A stretch of 64,000 nucleotides of DNA, taken from NCBI GenBank assembly GCA_907163375.1, contig CAJQUW010013604.1, forward strand, positions 1-64,000, read 5' to 3'. The stretch is from Prostheceraeus crozeri (lineage: Eukaryota > Platyhelminthes > Polycladida > Euryleptidae). Positions within the stretch are counted from its first letter, which is position 1; every line of letters begins with the position of its first letter. Of the stretch, positions 60,317-64,000 are shown piece after piece. The notes under the pieces are model-generated. The model was not told the DNA's origin. It worked only from the letters and a program-made list of their open reading frames with translations, and ran no database searches. The translations under genes were made by a program, and so were the position numbers.

Positions 60317-60905
60317 GTTAAATAATTTCGATTAAATATTTGTCTGTTTGATTCCATGGTAAGTCTTGAATGCAGTTGGGTAAAATTCTCAGTATTTGCT
60401 GTGTTAGAACAGTTCTTTTTGTACTTCATGACAGCGATTATCTTGCATGAATAGCCATTTTTGAAGTTATCTTTTTAATAAAATTCATATTATTCATATA
60501 AAATTCATGTAATAACTTCTTTACTTTACTGTTCTCATTTGTAGTTATCCATACTTTCAAATCCAAAATTGTTGATTTTATATCAATGTGGTTGGAAGGG
60601 AAATCAATTTCTAATTGAATGGATTGATGACTCTCATTTCCAATTTCTTGTACAATTTTCATGATATTTTTGTCCTTTTCTATTTCCTCAATATTATTTT
60701 GCTGATGATTTATTATTTTATTCTCGTAGGACAATATCAACGTTATGTCATCAACATATCTTTTCATTAACAAACATTGTATATTCTCTTGATCTACCGG
60801 TAATTTCTGGATTAGTTTTCATCCCACCACATCATGAAGTTTTGTGCGATTACTCCAGTCAATTCCAGTCCGATTTGAATTGGTCCGAAAATATTTGATC
60901 AATTT
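60317..60905 (-). mobile_element. Penelope-like element, upstream half (reverse transcriptase)
   Basis: On the minus strand the sequence encodes FGPIQIGLELTGVIAQ (about 60885-60840), then LLMKRYVDDITLIL (60773 onward, the YVDD active site). STILDLKVWITTNE and LHEFYMNNMNFIKKITSKMA follow, the block after the active site in the same Penelope-like family whose C-terminal part lies at 44640-45805. The copy is 5' truncated near 60905 and interrupted within. The Polinton separates it from its downstream half. Confidence 0.72.
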
Positions 60906-61390
60906 TTAAGAAACTAATTTTTTCAAATTATTCCTGTGTTTATATGCCAGCAATTTGGTACCTCTGTGTAAGTATAGTATGAAGCTTATTGGATGTCGAA
61001 AGGAATGAAAACGTAGTAACAGGTATCTTAATTAAGCGAAAATTATATCAAGGAAATTTCATGAAATGCATTGTAATACTGCATGAGTCTTCATGATAAA
61101 GTTGAGATCCCATTGTGGTTCTTGGCTGAAATTTGAAGTTTTTATTTAATTTTCATCGGCATGATTTTTTGATTCACTAAATTTGTGTTCAATTTCTTGG
61201 ATAGTGATGTGAACCATATTTACATCTATTAAATTTGATTATCATCATTGTTTTTGATTATGGCATTTTGCTCTTTCATTGGAATGTCGTTTGACATATG
61301 ATCACGTTTAAGAAAATATTCTTATTAATAAAGATGAGCATTAAAGTATCTAATAGAAGTTCATCGAATTGCTATTAACTAACATAGCCT
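60906..61390. other. non-coding DNA
   Basis: No recognisable feature. Confidence 0.45.
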
Positions 61391-61395
61391 GTCCA

Positions 61396-61580
61396 AGGTT
61401 GTCATGTCATGTAGGATTTGTAAAATACTATCATTCCTTGTGTATTGCTATCATGATCAGTCAATTCCGTGGTAATTTCTTCAAAACTGCAAAAAATTTG
61501 CTTATCTCTCACTTGATGCTGGGTCTCAGCTGGACTTCATTTAATATAATCGAACTTGCTTACACATTGGGGATTTAATT
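61396..61580 (+). mobile_element. LINE 3' fragment, second copy
   Basis: It matches the LINE tail at 19630-20027 (minus): caaggttgtcatg at the start, then tgctatcatgatcagtcaat, cgtggtaatttcttcaaaac and attggggattt. The central part, about 200 bp in the other copy, is missing here. Confidence 0.65.
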
Positions 61581-64000
61581 TACCTAATTATGACCAACCT
61601 CAGTTAGATGAATTATTTTGAATTTCCACTGACTGATTCATTATTTTTGGGCAATCTAAACATGGCAGTATGATAATTGAAGCTCAAATATTTACTCTTG
61701 CTACTCTATCTGACATACTCTATGGATGAATCAAATCACAAAAAGTTAGGATAGATGAGAAACAATTTGTGTTATTATAAAAAACATGCTGCATGTCAGG
61801 AAACCGCAACTAATCGAATTTCTTGGTTCACAAGACAGGATAAAAAGCATTCTTGTCTCGTTGTTAAAATATAACGAGGAATAGAGTTGTTGAGTTTTTA
61901 CTCGAAATTGCATTTAATGGCCCACTTCACTAAATCTCTCCATGTTGGATCTGAGGATTGACTCACCGGCGCCAAGCGTTACTTCAATGGAAAGTGTTGA
62001 TACGCCGTCGATGCTTGAGTAGTACAACTTTATGAGAATATTGTCTCGAAAATTCATGCGGAAACTGCATGATGAATGCAAAATTGTTTATATAGCCAAA
62101 GCGAAACTTTAATATTACACGTCATTAGGATCGAGTTCTTGAGTAATGTTTTGCAAAATGTCTATCGAAGAGTGTATCTGAGAAAATGTATGATCATGTT
62201 CTGCGCTTCTCAGTTCTTGATATCTATGTTTTTTGCGTTCAGACGCTGCAAGAACAGTTCATATGATGACTTCTCGTTTCGTCTGCGCTTCTAGCTTTCT
62301 TCTCAAAAAAGACAGTTTCCTTAGCACTCGCAATTTTCTAAATTTGCTCCTAACCTCATCGGTTTGATTGTCTATTTTTTCTGCAGACTGTACTGTGCCA
62401 AGTTCTTTCCGTCTAATGCTGTCTGTTTAGTCGAAAGTGCGAGTCGCACTTGGCGCATTATGGTGAAAATGAAAAAGTTCTCAAATTCTGTTGATGATGA
62501 GACTTGCTGTTTCATGTTTCAGCTTAATGCTGTCCATCCAAATCTCTGCGTCATCTTGATTTCCATTTAACTTTCCAGTTGGTACCAATGGCAGGGCCAG
62601 TCCTATGTACTGCGTGACATAATGGAACAGTCTTTGATTCGATGATCAATGGCGATCGTATAAAGTCATTTATTTTCATATTTAAATTAAATCTGAAACC
62701 TTGTTTCTATCCTCCTACGAGAAATTCTTATCATAATGCTATAAGCACCACATCGCTACTTCTCTGAAAGAAGTTCAGCGGTCCTCCCCACTGTAGATGA
62801 AAAGTACTCTCCCGGACAATCAGCTGTGTCTAATTGAGCCGCGCAATGAATTCAATCTTCGCTGAGCCGCGGATCTTTTTATCTACTAATGGTACCTCCC
62901 GATATTTCTCACTGACAGATCCCGCTGGTAAACGTTGATGTGCAATCGATATTGAGTTTTATATAGTAGATAGCAGCAGCAACATCAAAACAATTCAAGA
63001 AAGTCATAATGTAATTCATATTGAGACTCGACGCAGACCAACGAAAGAAATTTTTGGGAAATGGATGCCACACTATAAAAAAATATCACAATAGTCACAC
63101 GCTTGTATATATTCCAGCATTTTTCACGGTGTAGACACGAAGTCGCCTTCATTTCTGTGGCGGCAGATTCGACGAATGAAGCTGGAACCTAATAATTGAA
63201 GTTTATTATCGAGATGGGAATTCATAAGAAATGAGCATTGTCGCCAAATATTATCCTTGTCAAGAGTTGACTATTTTGCGAAATTTTCTCTATCCGAATG
63301 CAACCGATGTCATGAACTGTGTTCAATAAGCTTGGCGCCCGATCTAACAACTGTCAAGCAATTGATTAATGGTTATTTTCAGTATCAACTTTCAACTAAT
63401 CAAATTAGGAAATATTTATCTGACAATTATCTTGAATGCGGTAATTAGACCAATTTCCCGCTGTTACAGATGGACACGGTGTAGTGAGACAACATGACGC
63501 GATCTGGTGAGATTTCGAATGCTTCATTAAGAGGCATCTTACCTTAGCGTAATCAGAAAAAAGACGCGGCTCATTTAAACGCGTCCGAGTTAGATGCAGC
63601 CAGACTCATTGCTGAATGCATGGATAATAGAAACTAAGTAAATAATGTTTGCATTCATCGTATACAGAAGTGATAGCTGAAATTCAAATAATAAACGCAT
63701 TTGAAAACCTTCGTTTGACAGGTGAAAGTAATTTTGAAATTAATTTTTAAATGACCATTTTTCTAACATCTGTTCCCAAGTGAAATAATTGTTGATTGAA
63801 ATCAAACCATTCTTTCTTGACGACATGTCTGATAGCCATGGCCACGTCGCATCTCTATCGTGGTTAACATGCGAAGAAATCGGAACATGCTGTTAACATG
63901 CGGAGAGTGGCATCCTAATTCTTCTGTGACTAGACATTTACTTTCATGCTCTTCTACAGATCAGGTCACTAATCAGAATATCCAGTCTCGCTTTACTTTC
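61581..64000. other. non-coding DNA to the window end
   Basis: No supported gene. The ORF at 63257-63448 contains VKQLINGYFQYQLSTNQIRKYLSD, vaguely like a helix-turn-helix transposase start, but it is too short to call. Confidence 0.45.

Noticed and set aside
63257-63448. ORF with a helix-turn-helix-like segment followed by a possible splice donor
   Set aside because: Too short and too weak a resemblance to transposase N-termini to call.

Overview
The window is AT-rich, gene-poor animal DNA made almost entirely of transposable elements and their remains. A piggyBac transposon with metazoan-type domains, a CR1/L2-like LINE, hAT-like and Tc1/mariner remnants, a Penelope-like element and a Polinton (Maverick) together point to an invertebrate metazoan nuclear genome. 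The species cannot be named from the sequence, and no convincing host gene was found. One 3' exon candidate is given with low confidence.

Layout. A nearly complete piggyBac element with TTAA target duplications occupies 5-2654. Unremarkable AT-rich DNA follows to 4911. From 4926 to about 15160 lies a 10.2-kb array of 32 almost identical 322-bp units, each with a tRNA-like pol III promoter (A box and B box). Four units point left and 28 point right, and the whole array sits between two copies of a 14-bp direct repeat. Next come a decayed hAT-like transposase (15.3-16.9 kb), a Tc1/mariner remnant (17.7-18.05 kb) and a LINE 3' fragment (19.55-20.03 kb).

The stretch 20-37.7 kb is mostly non-coding. 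It holds a (TA)n tract, a possible exon near 27.2 kb, a 336-bp MITE-like element at 28.3 kb, a LINE reverse-transcriptase fragment at 31.6-32.5 kb, a possible SINE head at 36.5 kb, and several low-complexity self-complementary cassettes, most with an AACCCTG-like end. A 3.9-kb full-length-looking LINE on the minus strand (37730-41648) is bounded by a perfect 23-bp target duplication. A small BED-finger-like ORF follows at 41.86 kb.

From 44.6 to 60.9 kb a Penelope-like element on the minus strand is split by a 14.5-kb Polinton (about 45806-60316). The Polinton has long terminal inverted repeats and recognisable genes: penton-like minor capsid, packaging ATPase, protein-primed DNA polymerase B, a coiled-coil protein with a phage-fibre-like motif, small hydrophobic virion-type proteins, major capsid protein, phospholipase A2-like plus integrase, and an adenain-like protease. 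Most of its genes are broken, so it is a fossil. The last 3 kb contains another copy of the LINE 3' fragment and otherwise nothing recognisable.

The most unusual structures are the inverted tRNA-like array with its own target-site duplication, the Polinton inside the Penelope-like element, and the phage-fibre-like motif in the Polinton coiled-coil protein.
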